A stretch of 64,000 nt of DNA from Pseudopedobacter sp038243635 (GCA_038243635.1 JBBSQW010000002.1:62001-126000); one strand, 5' to 3'; shown: positions 16,162 through 26,022, numbered from the stretch's first letter. Notes: generated from the letters alone by a model not told the origin. Translations and numbers: made by a program.

Positions 16162-18381
16162 CTACAAACTAGCTAAAGCACTGTTAAACGTAACACTTGG
16201 ACGCATTGCTTTTGAAGCTAGCTCATCATTAGGGTGATAATAGCCGCCGATTTCTTGAGCTTTTCCTTGAGCCTCAATTAACTCTTCAGTAATCTTCGCC
16301 TCGTTTTCAGCTAATGCATTTCCCAACAGCTCAAATTTAGCTTTCAGTTCAGCATCTTTTGTTTGCGTTGCTAAAGCTTCCGCCCAGTATAAAGCTAAAT
16401 AAAAGTGAGAGCCACGGTTATCAATTGTTCCTAATTTACGGCCCGGAGATTTGTCATTCGCTAAAAATTTTGAGTTAGCCTCGTCTAAAGCATCTGCTAA
16501 AACCTGCGCTTTGCTATTGTTTTGAGTTTGTGCTAAATGCTCTAAAGAAGCTTGCAACGCCAAGAATTCGCCTAATGAATCCCAACGTAAATAACCTTCT
16601 TTAAGAAATTGCTCTACGTGTTTAGGAGCAGAACCACCCGCACCAGTTTCAAACAAACCACCGCCATTCATCAAAGGTACAATGGATAGCATTTTTGCAG
16701 ATGTACCTAATTCTAAAATTGGGAATAAATCCGTCAAGTAATCACGTAATACGTTACCAGTTACAGAAATGGTGTCTTCTCCTTTACGGATACGCTCTAA
16801 AGTGAATTTGGTAGCCTCGATGGGAGAGAGGATACGAATATCCAACCCTTTAGTGTCGTAATTTGGTAAATATTTATTTACTTTTTTAATAATTTCTCTA
16901 TCGTGTGCTCGGTTTTCATCTAACCAGAAAACCGCTGGCGTATTAGATAAGCGAGCTCGGTTAACGGCAAGCTTAACCCAATCTTGGATAGGCGCATCCT
17001 TTGCCTGGCACATACGGAAGACATCTCCTTTTTCTACAGACTGGTCAAAAAATACATCACCAGAAGCATCGCTTACGCGGATAGTTCCATTAGCCGTAGC
17101 TTGAAAAGTTTTATCGTGAGAACCATATTCTTCTGCCTTTTGAGCCATTAAACCTACGTTTGGTACAGAACCCATGGTAGTTGGATCAAACGCTCCGTGT
17201 TTTTTACAGTCGTCAATAGTTGCTGTGTAAATTCCTGAGTAACATCTGTCAGGAATTAAAGCCAAAGTATCTTGTGCTTTACCTTCTTTGTTCCACATTT
17301 GACCGGAAGTACGAATCATTGCAGGCATGGAAGCATCTACAATTACATCTGACGGAACGTGTAAGTTAGTAATCCCTTTGTCAGAGTTTACCATCGCTAA
17401 AGCCGGACCGTTTGCAATCGCTGCATCAATTGCGGCTTTAACTTCTGCTTCTTGCGCATGACCTGCAATTTTTGCATAAACATCGCCCAAGCCATTGCTG
17501 GTATCAACGCCTAAAGTTTTGAAAAGCTCCGCATATTTAGTAAAAACACCCGCAAAGTAAACTTCTACAATCGCACCGAAAATGATAGGATCTGAAACCT
17601 TCATCATCGTAGCTTTTAAATGTGCTGATAATAAAACGCCTGACGCTTTAGCTTCTTTAATGGCTTCAGCAACAAAAGCTTTTAGTTTAGAAATACTCAA
17701 TACAGAGCTATCTATAACTTCTCCGGCTTTTAAGTTAGCCAAGCCTTTTAATTCTGTAACCGCTCCGTTGGCATCAACAAACTCTATTTTAAATTTTGAG
17801 TCGCTTTCTACTGTGGTAGATTTTTCGGAACCGTAAAAGTCGCCTTCGCTCATGCTAGCTACTTTTGTTTTAGAATCGGCAGACCAAGCGCCCATGGAGT
17901 GTGGGTTAGATTTTACATAATTCTTCACTGCTTTTGGCGCTCTACGGTCTGAGTTACCTTCACGTAAAACTGGGTTTACAGCAGAACCCAATACTTTTGA
18001 ATATTTTGCTTTGATTGTTTTTTCTTCTTCTGTTTTTGCATCTTCCGGATAGTTAGGCAACGCAAAACCTTGAGATTGTAACTCGGAAATTACTTCTTTT
18101 AACTGTGGGATAGATGCAGAAATGTTAGGCAATTTAATAATATTAGCCTCTGGTGTTGTTGCTAATTTCCCTAACGCTGTCAATGCATCTCCAATTTTTT
18201 GATCATCTTTCAAAAACTCAGGAAAGTTTGCTAAAATTCTTCCTGCTAATGAGATATCTCTTGTTTTTACATCAATACCTGCTGATGCTGTAAAAGCTTG
18301 TACAATAGGCAAAAATGAATAAGTAGCTAACAATGGAGCCTCGTCTGTTTTGGTATAGATGATTTTTGATGAGTTTGACAT
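16162..18381 (-). CDS. icd: Isocitrate dehydrogenase, NADP-dependent, monomeric type
   Basis: This 739-residue enzyme converts isocitrate to 2-oxoglutarate, CO2 and NADPH in the TCA cycle. The length and sequence are those of the monomeric class: the N-terminal IIYTKTDEAPLLATYSFLP start, SDRRAPKAVKNYVKSNPHSMG near residue 140, MVNSDKGITNLHVPSDVIVDASMPAMIR over about 330-357, WLDENRAHDREII near 493 and RGSHFYLALYWAEALA near 645-660. No transit or signal sequence is present. The start is fixed by the conserved N-terminus. A TATCTTTA stretch upstream may be the promoter, but the match is weak. A terminator follows the stop. Confidence 0.96.
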   Translation of the reverse strand: MSNSSKIIYTKTDEAPLLATYSFLPIVQAFTASAGIDVKTRDISLAGRILANFPEFLKDDQKIGDALTALGKLATTPEANIIKLPNISASIPQLKEVISELQSQGFALPNYPEDAKTEEEKTIKAKYSKVLGSAVNPVLREGNSDRRAPKAVKNYVKSNPHSMGAWSADSKTKVASMSEGDFYGSEKSTTVESDSKFKIEFVDANGAVTELKGLANLKAGEVIDSSVLSISKLKAFVAEAIKEAKASGVLLSAHLKATMMKVSDPIIFGAIVEVYFAGVFTKYAELFKTLGVDTSNGLGDVYAKIAGHAQEAEVKAAIDAAIANGPALAMVNSDKGITNLHVPSDVIVDASMPAMIRTSGQMWNKEGKAQDTLALIPDRCYSGIYTATIDDCKKHGAFDPTTMGSVPNVGLMAQKAEEYGSHDKTFQATANGTIRVSDASGDVFFDQSVEKGDVFRMCQAKDAPIQDWVKLAVNRARLSNTPAVFWLDENRAHDREIIKKVNKYLPNYDTKGLDIRILSPIEATKFTLERIRKGEDTISVTGNVLRDYLTDLFPILELGTSAKMLSIVPLMNGGGLFETGAGGSAPKHVEQFLKEGYLRWDSLGEFLALQASLEHLAQTQNNSKAQVLADALDEANSKFLANDKSPGRKLGTIDNRGSHFYLALYWAEALATQTKDAELKAKFELLGNALAENEAKITEELIEAQGKAQEIGGYYHPNDELASKAMRPSVTFNSALASL

Positions 18382-18611
18382 GTGTTTTATTTTATGATGT
18401 TTGAAATAAAATGTCCAAAAAAGGACTGATTCGATGAATCGCCTAAAGATAAAGAAAGCATTGAATCTTATTTGTATTTCTTAGTTTTTAATCGTTATAT
18501 GGAGCTTAGATGATTAAGGTCATTATTTCTTTTAACGTATTATTCAAACGACCGCTGGTATGAAATAGCAAGTTTATTTTGAAAGTTGTACTTAACGCGT
18601 ATTATTTCTTG

Positions 18612-18683
18612 GGCGTTTTAACACGCTTTACGCTTTATCTTTTGGCGAAAACGCCAAAAGGATATCGCTTCAATCGTTAACGC
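18612..18683 (-). repeat. Dispersed long-hairpin element, copy 1
   Basis: On the minus strand it runs from GCGTTAACGATTGAAGCGAT through an apical hairpin TGGCGTTTTCGCCA to AAAGCGTGTTAAAACGCC. The outer ends GCGTT and AACGC pair. It is the shortest of five copies. The rest of the 447-bp icd-mscS gap (18382-18828) shows no gene. Confidence 0.75.
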
Positions 18684-18828
18684 TCAAATCCTACAAGCAA
18701 GATTTCTTAGCTACAACTAAAAGAAGCTAGATTCAAAATTTTATTAATACCGGTTTTTTTGGTCGAATATTTGAAAGCCTAAAAATCAAACTCAGGTTTT
18801 TTAAATTAAACCGCGTGTCAATTTAATT

Positions 18829-19722
18829 ATGAACAATTTCGTTAACGAATTTTCAACGGCAGTATCTCACTATTGGAATTCTTTTATCCTTTCGTTACCC
18901 AAGTTAATCACAGCAATCGTAATCATTACGCTGGGTATCTTAATCAGCAATTTCATCTCAGGTATCATACAGACAAAACTTGTTCGAAAATCTAAAGATC
19001 CGCTTACGGCTAAGTTTTTAACTAAAGCCCTAAAAACCATATTTATTATTTTCATCGTCATGATTGCGCTATATGCTGGAGGTTTAGGCGCAATTGCAGG
19101 AGGTATTTTGGCTGCTGCCGGAGCTTCGGCTGTGGTGTTAGGTTTCGCATTTAAAGACATCGGCGAAAACTTCATAGCAGGTTTTATATTAGCTTTCAGT
19201 CGTCCGTTTAATGTGAACGATACGGTGATGATTAGCGATGTTTTCGGCAAGGTTAAAGCTTTGGAGCTCCGTTACACAAAAATTAAAACCTTTGACGGTA
19301 AAGATGTTTACATACCAAACGCAGATGTATTGACTAAACCTGTAACCAATTATACAGAAGACGGTTTTTACCGCTTAGAGTTTATTGTGGGCATTGCTTA
19401 TGAAGATGATATTAACGGGGCAAAAGCTGCAATTATGGGTGTTTTAAATAATCATCCGGACTTGGTGACCGACCTCGAACACCAGAACTTTGTTGTGGAA
19501 GATACATTAGCAACAAGTACGGTGAATTTGAAAGTTCTTTTTTGGGTAGATACTACCGACTTTAGAAAAGCGGCGATGGTAACTCGTGGCGAAATTATCA
19601 ATAGGATAAAATTGGAGCTGATTGAAAAAGGTTTTAGTCTGCCTTCAGATATTCAGGAATTGAAATTATATGGAAGTCAACAAGAAATTCCGATAGTGCT
19701 GAGATCAGCAGATAAATCTTAA
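18829..19722 (+). CDS. mscS: Small-conductance mechanosensitive channel (MscS family)
   Basis: This 297-residue inner-membrane channel releases solutes on hypo-osmotic shock. Three TM helices lie in the first ~120 residues. The pore helix TM3 is recognisable as the Gly/Ala-rich AGGILAAAGASAVVLGFAFKD (about 90-110), followed by NFIAGFILAFSRPFNVNDTV, the start of the beta domain. The IPNADVLTKPVTNYTEDG segment and the alpha/beta C-terminal domain (DDINGAKAAIMGVL) complete the standard MscS architecture. Length matches the E. coli-type protein. It starts 33 bp upstream of the APC transporter gene on the same strand. Confidence 0.93.
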   Translation: MNNFVNEFSTAVSHYWNSFILSLPKLITAIVIITLGILISNFISGIIQTKLVRKSKDPLTAKFLTKALKTIFIIFIVMIALYAGGLGAIAGGILAAAGASAVVLGFAFKDIGENFIAGFILAFSRPFNVNDTVMISDVFGKVKALELRYTKIKTFDGKDVYIPNADVLTKPVTNYTEDGFYRLEFIVGIAYEDDINGAKAAIMGVLNNHPDLVTDLEHQNFVVEDTLATSTVNLKVLFWVDTTDFRKAAMVTRGEIINRIKLELIEKGFSLPSDIQELKLYGSQQEIPIVLRSADKS

Positions 19723-19754
19723 ATTTGAATTAAATTAGTGCGCTTAAAATTTTT

Positions 19755-21551
19755 ATGAAAGAAGAAAAAAAACTCGGAGAACTAGCCTCAACGTCCATCT
19801 CAGGTAACGATATTAGCTCTTCCGTTCTTTATGTATGTGCTTTAGCAATTAGTTTTGCGGGTCAATACGCTTGGGTTACGCTGTTAATTGTTGCTTTAGT
19901 ATTATTTACTTTCAGAAAGATTTATGGTGAGGTAGTAGGTGCGTTGCCGCTAAATGGTGGTGCATATAATGCGCTTTTAAATACCACCAGTAAATCGTTG
20001 GCGTCTATGGCGGCATGTTTAACCTTGTTGTCTTACATGGCCACGGCTGTTATTTCTGCAAACGAAGGCATGCATTATTTAGCACATTTAATTCCAGCCT
20101 TACCTATTATATGGGCAACGGTAGGTGTTCTTGCAATTTTCGCATTGCTTACTATTTCAGGAATTACGGAGTCGTCAAAAGTAGCAATCAGCATCTTCTT
20201 GTTTCATTTGAGCACCATGGTGGTGTTAATTGGTTCTATCACAGTGTATATTTTCATCAATGGCTTTGATAATTTATACGCAAACTGGCAACGCCCTTTA
20301 ACTTTTGGTAGTATTGGGATGGCTATCTTTTTTGGTTTTGCAGCATCAATGCTTGGAATATCTGGTTTTGAGAGTTCTGCAAACTTTGTAGAAGAGCAAA
20401 AAAGAGGTGTATTTCCCAAGACTCTGCGTAATATGTGGATTGTGGTGAGTGTTCTAAACCCCCTAATTGCGTTCTTAGCCATTTGCGTAATGCCGATTCC
20501 AGAAATCAAGCTACACAGCAATGCCTTGCTGTCACAAATAGGTTTAGTAAGTAGTGGCGATTGGCTTGCAATTATCATTTCTGTAGATGCTGTTTTGGTA
20601 TTAAGTGGGGCAGTACTAACTTCATTTGTGGGTGTTTCTGGACTGCTAGAACGTATCACTTTAGATAGGATTATGCCTAACTTTTTTTTGAAGAAAAACA
20701 AACGTGGTAGCTCTTATCGTATCATTATCTTGTTCTTTTTGCTTTGTATATCGGTGTTATTGATTACCAAAGGAAAAGTGGAGTTATTGGCTGGTGTTTA
20801 TGCGCTATCGTTTTTATCAGTAATGTGTTTGTTTGTAATTGGTAACATGCTTTTGAAGGTGAAACGTAGCCGTTTGCCACGCCCAGAAAAAGCGACTTGG
20901 CCAGCATTGATTTTTGCTTTTGCTGCGGTTTCTTGCGCCATACTGGGTAACGTATTAATTGTGCCCGAAAATCCAGACCAACCAAGGAACATCGTTGTTT
21001 TCTTAAAATACTTAATACCTACCATGTTGTTTTTGATTGTGATGTTAAATCGTACAACGTTGTTGAAGTTTTTAATCAATTTTATACAATATTTATTTAC
21101 CCCAATACGCAAAGCAATTGAGGACAGTAACTTAGAGATCCCGTTGCGTCGTGGTGTTATTCACATCAGCAAAGCTTTGCAAAAAAGCATCAGTAGCATA
21201 AGAGATCAGGAGTTTGTTTTCTTTACTAAAGGAGATAACGTAGCAAACTTAAACCGGGTGATGACTTATATTAGGAACAACGAGCACACCAAAAAAATTA
21301 GAATTGTAACTGTTTTAAGGGATGATGAGGATGTAGTGGAGAATTTGGAACAGGATATTAATGTTTTGGATAGGATGTATCCAGAAATTGATATTGAGTT
21401 TGTGAAAATTAGGGCGAAGTTTGGTCCCGAGTTGATTCAAAAATTGTCTCACGAATGGAATATTCCACCTAACTTTATGTTTGTGGGTTCACCTGGTGAT
21501 CGGTTTCCTTATAGAATTGAAGAATTGGGTGGCGTAAGATTAATTATTTGA
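19755..21551 (+). CDS. APC-superfamily amino acid permease with cytosolic tail
   Basis: This is a 598-residue transporter. About twelve TM helices occupy residues 20-440, with the APC-type first helix (ASTSISGNDISSSVLYVCAL) and GGAYNALLNTTSKSLASMAA near 64-83. The last ~150 residues are soluble: after IEDSNLEIPLRRGVIHIS comes an alpha/beta region (FVFFTKGDNVANLNRVMTYI, then IRIVTVLRDDEDVVENL, ending GDRFPYRIEELGGVRLI) that may be a regulatory domain. Substrate unknown. ywbE follows within a few bases, and mscS precedes at 32 bp, so a three-gene transcript is likely. Confidence 0.8.
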   Translation: MKEEKKLGELASTSISGNDISSSVLYVCALAISFAGQYAWVTLLIVALVLFTFRKIYGEVVGALPLNGGAYNALLNTTSKSLASMAACLTLLSYMATAVISANEGMHYLAHLIPALPIIWATVGVLAIFALLTISGITESSKVAISIFLFHLSTMVVLIGSITVYIFINGFDNLYANWQRPLTFGSIGMAIFFGFAASMLGISGFESSANFVEEQKRGVFPKTLRNMWIVVSVLNPLIAFLAICVMPIPEIKLHSNALLSQIGLVSSGDWLAIIISVDAVLVLSGAVLTSFVGVSGLLERITLDRIMPNFFLKKNKRGSSYRIIILFFLLCISVLLITKGKVELLAGVYALSFLSVMCLFVIGNMLLKVKRSRLPRPEKATWPALIFAFAAVSCAILGNVLIVPENPDQPRNIVVFLKYLIPTMLFLIVMLNRTTLLKFLINFIQYLFTPIRKAIEDSNLEIPLRRGVIHISKALQKSISSIRDQEFVFFTKGDNVANLNRVMTYIRNNEHTKKIRIVTVLRDDEDVVENLEQDINVLDRMYPEIDIEFVKIRAKFGPELIQKLSHEWNIPPNFMFVGSPGDRFPYRIEELGGVRLII

Positions 21552-21553
21552 TA

Positions 21554-21754
21554 ATGGACGGAACAGTAAGAGCAGATATTAAACCTGGAATGTTGGTAAA
21601 CATCGTTTTAAAAAAGGACCAGCGAAGCGGAGATTTAACAGAAGGTATTGTAAAGCGATTATTAACGAGTGCACCAAAACATCATCGTGGCATCAAAGTA
21701 ATGTTAGACGATGGACAGGTTGGGCGAGTTCAGGAGATTTTGGAAGAAGAGTAG
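21554..21754 (+). CDS. ywbE: YwbE family protein
   Basis: This is a 66-residue basic protein starting MDGTVRADIKPGMLVNIVLK, followed by DQRSGDLTEGIVKRLLTSAP and the HHRGIKVMLDDGQVGRVQEI end, the full YwbE signature. The family is uncharacterised; the fold is probably a small SH3-like barrel. ATG 21554 is preferred over the TTG at 21548, which overlaps the end of the permease gene. It is probably translated by coupling with the upstream gene, whose stop is two bases before this ATG. Confidence 0.88.
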   Translation: MDGTVRADIKPGMLVNIVLKKDQRSGDLTEGIVKRLLTSAPKHHRGIKVMLDDGQVGRVQEILEEE

Positions 21755-21870
21755 TCTAGTAAGTTAGCATTTGTAACTTCCCAGTTATGGGATTAATAAT
21801 GCACTCGTTTGACATCAAATACAGAGAAACATCCTTAATTTTAGACTTTAATCAATAAACAAGTTGTTGA

Positions 21871-22959
21871 ATGATAAATGCTATTTTTAAAAGTTTCCTT
21901 TTTGTAGGTGTTGCATTAATTGCGTCATCCTGCAACCAGAATAAAACGCAGAGCAGTGCGTCAGATACTACAAAAGTTTCAAGTACTACAAACGCTTTCG
22001 TTAATATTAAATTCAACGGAGATACTTCCACAAATGGAATGGTTGCTATTCCTGCTGGTACATTTTTGATGGGTGGAGATAACGACCAAGCCGATAAGGA
22101 TGAATATCCAAAACATAAAGTTACGGTAGACGGATTTTACATGGATGAGTATGAAGTCACCAATGCGCAATTTAAGAAATTCACGGAAGCTACAGGTTAT
22201 TTAACCACAGCAGAACAAAAACCAGATTGGGAACAATTGAAAAAGCAATTACCTCCGGGAACACAAAAACCAGACGAAAGTCAATTGGTAGCCGCTTCCT
22301 TAGTGTTTACGCCACCAAATCATCCGGTAGATTTAAATAACTATTCACAAAGGTGGAGTTGGGTTCCAGGAGCAGACTGGAAACATCCGGAAGGACCAAA
22401 AAGTAATATTAAAGGAAAAGATAATTATCCTGTTGTACATGTAAGTTGGGACGATGCAATGGCTTATTGTAAATGGTCGGGAAAACGTTTGCCAACCGAA
22501 GCCGAGTGGGAATACGCAGCTAGGGGAGGTTTAAAAGATAAAATTTACCCTTGGGGAGATGAAAATGTAGCACTTGGAAAAGCAAAAGCCAACTCTTGGG
22601 ACGGAGCATTTCCGAATACGAACTCTGGAAGAGATGGTTTTAAGGATTTAGCTCCAATTAAGCAATTTGCACCAAATGGTTATAAATTATATGACATGGC
22701 AGGTAACGTTTGGGAATGGTGTTCGGATTGGTACCGTAATGATTATTATGAAACGGTTAACAAACCTGAAGGCGTGAAAAATCCTCAAGGACCCGCAGAT
22801 AGCTATGATCCGGACGAACCATACACTCCAAAAAAAGTAGCTCGAGGCGGATCATATATGTGTAATGATAGCTATTGTTCCGGCTACAGAGCAGCAAGAA
22901 GGATGAAAAGCTCCAACGATTCGGGCTTAAGCAATATGGGATTTAGATGTGTGAGGTAA
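21871..22959 (+). CDS. Formylglycine-generating enzyme-type (SUMF1) lipoprotein
   Basis: This is a 362-residue predicted lipoprotein: lipobox ASSC (Cys21) followed by a Ser/Thr-rich linker. The FGE-sulfatase domain covers about residues 55-362: GMVAIPAGTFLMGGDNDQ, EVTNAQFKKFTEATGY, HVSWDDAMAYCKWSGKRLPT, AEWEYAARGG, MAGNVWEWCSDWY, and the RGGSYMCNDSYCSGYRAARR segment. The two cysteines of this last segment, five residues apart, match the active-site pair of true FGE, which oxidises a sulfatase cysteine to formylglycine. No sulfatase gene is in the window. GldK-type gliding proteins share the fold but usually lack this pair. A terminator follows at about 80 bp. Confidence 0.82.
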   Translation: MINAIFKSFLFVGVALIASSCNQNKTQSSASDTTKVSSTTNAFVNIKFNGDTSTNGMVAIPAGTFLMGGDNDQADKDEYPKHKVTVDGFYMDEYEVTNAQFKKFTEATGYLTTAEQKPDWEQLKKQLPPGTQKPDESQLVAASLVFTPPNHPVDLNNYSQRWSWVPGADWKHPEGPKSNIKGKDNYPVVHVSWDDAMAYCKWSGKRLPTEAEWEYAARGGLKDKIYPWGDENVALGKAKANSWDGAFPNTNSGRDGFKDLAPIKQFAPNGYKLYDMAGNVWEWCSDWYRNDYYETVNKPEGVKNPQGPADSYDPDEPYTPKKVARGGSYMCNDSYCSGYRAARRMKSSNDSGLSNMGFRCVR

Positions 22960-23035
22960 TAACGAAAGAAGCTCAAGGCAAAAAGCACAAAGCTTAAAGC
23001 CAATGCAACGTTTAAAATAATTACTATTAAATGCA

Positions 23036-23073
23036 AAAGACTTACGCTACGTTAGTGGGTAAGTCTTTTTTTT
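23036..23073 (+). terminator. Terminator after the FGE-type gene
   Basis: The stem AAGACTTA / TAAGTCTT with a 14-nt loop is followed by eight or more T. Confidence 0.75.
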
Positions 23074-23164
23074 GATCTGTTGATTTATACAAGATTCAAC
23101 ACATACTACACTGCATTTTCACCTTAAGCTTTGTGCATTATGCTTTTGCCAGTTGTTTAAAAAC

Positions 23165-25204
23165 TTAATCATAGAAATTCCAACTTACTCCAAACTTAGC
23201 TAATGAGTACGGCATTGGATAATGATTAACCGTATAATATCCTTTGCTAAATAGCCCTTGGTTAACGTAGTCATATCTTAAAAATAGGTTAGCTCTTTTC
23301 CAATTGGTACGTATCCAAACGTCCATAACGGGCTCGGTGTCAAATTGGATATTTCCTTTTTGGTAAAACTGGCCAATAGCGGGTGCATAAGAAGGCGCCG
23401 TATATTTACTAAAGTATCTTAAATCAAAACCGAACTCCGTCTTAAGCACTTTAAAAAAGTCTTGATGCATAAAAAAACTATGGAAAGTATAAATTTCCGG
23501 CGTCATCAATACGGATTCGAAATCTGTTTTTTGGTAAACTAAAAAGTTTTCAAATGTAAACTTGCCAAATTTAAAGTCTTTTCTTAAGCTCAATTTTAGC
23601 AAGTTAATATTGCCACCAACTTGTTTCGGATATGCGTCTCCATCGGCTCCTTGCGCAAAATACAAATGATTGCTGATCAAGAAATACTCCGCCTTAGCTC
23701 TAAAATTATATTTTGGAATAAGGTAACTAAAGCCTAAGTTCTGAGTTTTTGTTTTGTTAAAATTTAAATTCCACCGGTAATGGTTGGTTATTTGTCTTTG
23801 ATAAACCATAGACGGACTTTGGTTTTGTGAGTAAGCTTCTAAAAGAACACTCCCAATTTTGTTTCCCAATTTAATTTCAGAGCTTGCTTGGTAAAGAAAA
23901 TCACCAAAGTTACGACCTTGAATAATCTGTTGGATGTTTAACTTAAGATTGGCTTTATTGCTAAAGCTGTATTCTGCATCGCCTTTTAAAGTGATGTTTT
24001 GAAACTTAATGTTAAAGTTATATTGCTGATAATCATAGTAATCTTGCGCAATACCAGCGTTTACTTTTAGCTCGTTCCTTAAAAAGGAGAGACTATTGCC
24101 ACGTAAATAGAAGCTATAACTAAATTCATTGGTAAGGTGTTTAACAATTGTACTGTCGGATGTGCGGCTAGAATCTGGATATAGATAATAGTTTTTCAAT
24201 AAACCAGAAACGTCTGTGCCCTCATTCTCAAAAAAGTATTTTTGTGTGTTATACGCTAGCTTATAGCTAACCCTTTGTGTAGGTAAAACCACGGCATTAG
24301 AGTCAACAGATTTTTGTTTACCAATGTTATAAAACTGTTGTAAAAAAAGTGTGTTATTTCGGTTGTTATGCTTTGCGGTATTAAGTCGAGCCTCTTCATA
24401 TTCCGGCTTTACATTAGTAGTGCTGGTGAAAATAGAATCATTAAGTATGGATCCGTTGTCGTACCCCTTTAAATTGTTAAAAGTACCATTCGCTAATAAG
24501 GTGTAACGTTTATTTTTTGATTGATACCAGCTCCATAAAGAAGCATTTAAATGGTTAACCGCCAAGGCATCAGCTCTACGTCCGGGTGCGCCGTAATAAC
24601 TCCTTGAGCCTTGTTTTGCAAAACTTGCACCAATATTCCAGTTTGGTTTTATGTTTTGCGTATGAATTACGTGAAACTGTTGTTCTGTAAGTCTACCGAA
24701 AGCCGGATTTTCGTAATATAATTCTGTGTATTGTGTACGAGCTTGATAATATTTCACATCCTCCGAGTTTAATAAATACCTATAGTAATAATGATAGCCT
24801 ACATCAAAACCAATTGTTTTTGAAGGTTCAAAAAGTAAATCTCTATAAGACAATCCGTTTAAACCCAAGTTCATTGTAGGGTGTTCTGGCAAGTCTAAAA
24901 TCCGATACCGATGAAAATCTTTAGTTGTGGTGTCTAAAAGAAAAAGTCGTGAGCTATCTTTCAAAAACTCCGCTTTGGTAAATTTGATATATTTAGAATT
25001 GTAAACGATAGAGTCTTTTTTAGCATCTAACTTCGCTCTTAGAGAATCGATGTTTTCTTCATCTTTGCCTTCTCCTCTTTCTTCGGTATTACCTTCCCTT
25101 TGCTGTCTTTCAAACTCTCCGTCCTGGGGTAAACGGCGTTGCAGTTGCGCAAAAGATTGGAAGGCAAAAAAGCTAAAAATAAAAAATAAAAAATACTTTT
25201 TCAA
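23165..25204 (-). CDS. Putative outer-membrane porin (Porin_10-like)
   Basis: This is a 679-residue outer-membrane beta-barrel. The signal peptide is FLFFIFSFFAFQSFAQ (residues 5-20). A charged periplasmic linker follows (many Glu, Arg and Lys, residues 25-55), then a long series of amphipathic strands with aromatic girdles, for example YYYRYLLNSEDVKYYQARTQ, NIGASFAKQGSRSYYGAPG and KLSLRKDFKFGKFTFENFLV. The terminal strand ends in SWNFYD, with an aromatic residue near the end as outer-membrane assembly requires. Such putative porins of Bacteroidetes are uncharacterised. It lies 2 bp after punA, so it belongs to the lpxK-punA-porin transcript. Confidence 0.75.
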   Translation of the reverse strand: MKKYFLFFIFSFFAFQSFAQLQRRLPQDGEFERQQREGNTEERGEGKDEENIDSLRAKLDAKKDSIVYNSKYIKFTKAEFLKDSSRLFLLDTTTKDFHRYRILDLPEHPTMNLGLNGLSYRDLLFEPSKTIGFDVGYHYYYRYLLNSEDVKYYQARTQYTELYYENPAFGRLTEQQFHVIHTQNIKPNWNIGASFAKQGSRSYYGAPGRRADALAVNHLNASLWSWYQSKNKRYTLLANGTFNNLKGYDNGSILNDSIFTSTTNVKPEYEEARLNTAKHNNRNNTLFLQQFYNIGKQKSVDSNAVVLPTQRVSYKLAYNTQKYFFENEGTDVSGLLKNYYLYPDSSRTSDSTIVKHLTNEFSYSFYLRGNSLSFLRNELKVNAGIAQDYYDYQQYNFNIKFQNITLKGDAEYSFSNKANLKLNIQQIIQGRNFGDFLYQASSEIKLGNKIGSVLLEAYSQNQSPSMVYQRQITNHYRWNLNFNKTKTQNLGFSYLIPKYNFRAKAEYFLISNHLYFAQGADGDAYPKQVGGNINLLKLSLRKDFKFGKFTFENFLVYQKTDFESVLMTPEIYTFHSFFMHQDFFKVLKTEFGFDLRYFSKYTAPSYAPAIGQFYQKGNIQFDTEPVMDVWIRTNWKRANLFLRYDYVNQGLFSKGYYTVNHYPMPYSLAKFGVSWNFYD

Positions 25205-25206
25205 TG

Positions 25207-26022
25207 TTATAAATGTAAGATCAGCTCTTTTAAGATTTGCGTCAGCTTTGGTTCCGCTTCTGTGGCAATTTTGATTATTTCCTCTACCGAAACTGCCTTT
25301 AATGTTTCTGGGAAACCTTCGTCTGTTAAAACAGAAATTGCGAAAGTTGGTAAACCCATGTGGTTGGCAACAATAACTTCTGGTACCGTACTCATCCCTA
25401 CAGCATCTGCGCCAATAATTCTTAAATATTTATACTCTGCTTTGGTTTCTAAATTTGGCCCAGTAACCGAAACGTAAACGCCTTTATGGCAAGTAATATT
25501 TTGTGCTTTGGCAATTGATAATCCTTTTTCTATTAAACCTGCATTATAAGGAGCACTCATATCTGGAAAACGAGGGCCTAATTCGTCGTAGTTTCTGCCG
25601 ATAAGTGGGTTGTCTGGCTGTAAGTTGATATGATCTTCGATAATCATTAAATCACCTTTTCTAAAATCGGGATTTAAGGCGCCACTTGCATTTGAAACAA
25701 ACAAGTTTTGGATACCCAACATTTTCATTACCCTTACTGGGAAAGTGATTTGTTTCATATCGTAACCTTCGTAAAAATGAAGTCGACCTTGCATAGCAAC
25801 TACTCTTTTACCAGATAAAGTCCCAAAAATCAATTTTCCGGAATGAAACTCTAATGTAGAAATTGGGAAATTTGGGATGTTTGAATACATTAATTGATGC
25901 TCAACTTCAATTTCTGAAACCAAACCACCTAAACCTGTACCTAAAATTATCCCTACTTCAGGATTAAAATCTCCAACTCTATGTTTAATGTATTCTACTG
26001 ATTCTTTGATTTGATTGAGCAT
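25207..26022 (-). CDS. punA: Purine-nucleoside phosphorylase (trimeric, PNP family 2)
   Basis: This 271-residue cytoplasmic enzyme cleaves guanosine or inosine with phosphate in purine salvage. Motifs are in order: ILGTGLGGLVSEI (phosphate loop, residues 26-38), MQGRLHFYEGYDMKQITFPV near 78-97, VSNASGALNPDFRKGDLMII near 109-128, SVTGPNLETKAEYKYLRIIG near 185-204, and AVGMSTVPEVIVANHMGLP near 207-225. The set is that of trimeric PNP. Its ATG lies inside the end of lpxK (38-bp overlap), suggesting translational coupling. Confidence 0.92.
   Translation of the reverse strand: MLNQIKESVEYIKHRVGDFNPEVGIILGTGLGGLVSEIEVEHQLMYSNIPNFPISTLEFHSGKLIFGTLSGKRVVAMQGRLHFYEGYDMKQITFPVRVMKMLGIQNLFVSNASGALNPDFRKGDLMIIEDHINLQPDNPLIGRNYDELGPRFPDMSAPYNAGLIEKGLSIAKAQNITCHKGVYVSVTGPNLETKAEYKYLRIIGADAVGMSTVPEVIVANHMGLPTFAISVLTDEGFPETLKAVSVEEIIKIATEAEPKLTQILKELILHL

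Noticed and set aside
20204..20701. 165-residue minus-strand ORF inside the APC transporter gene
   Set aside because: Antisense to a clear membrane protein; composition (Ser, Thr, Lys rich) is that of a complementary frame.
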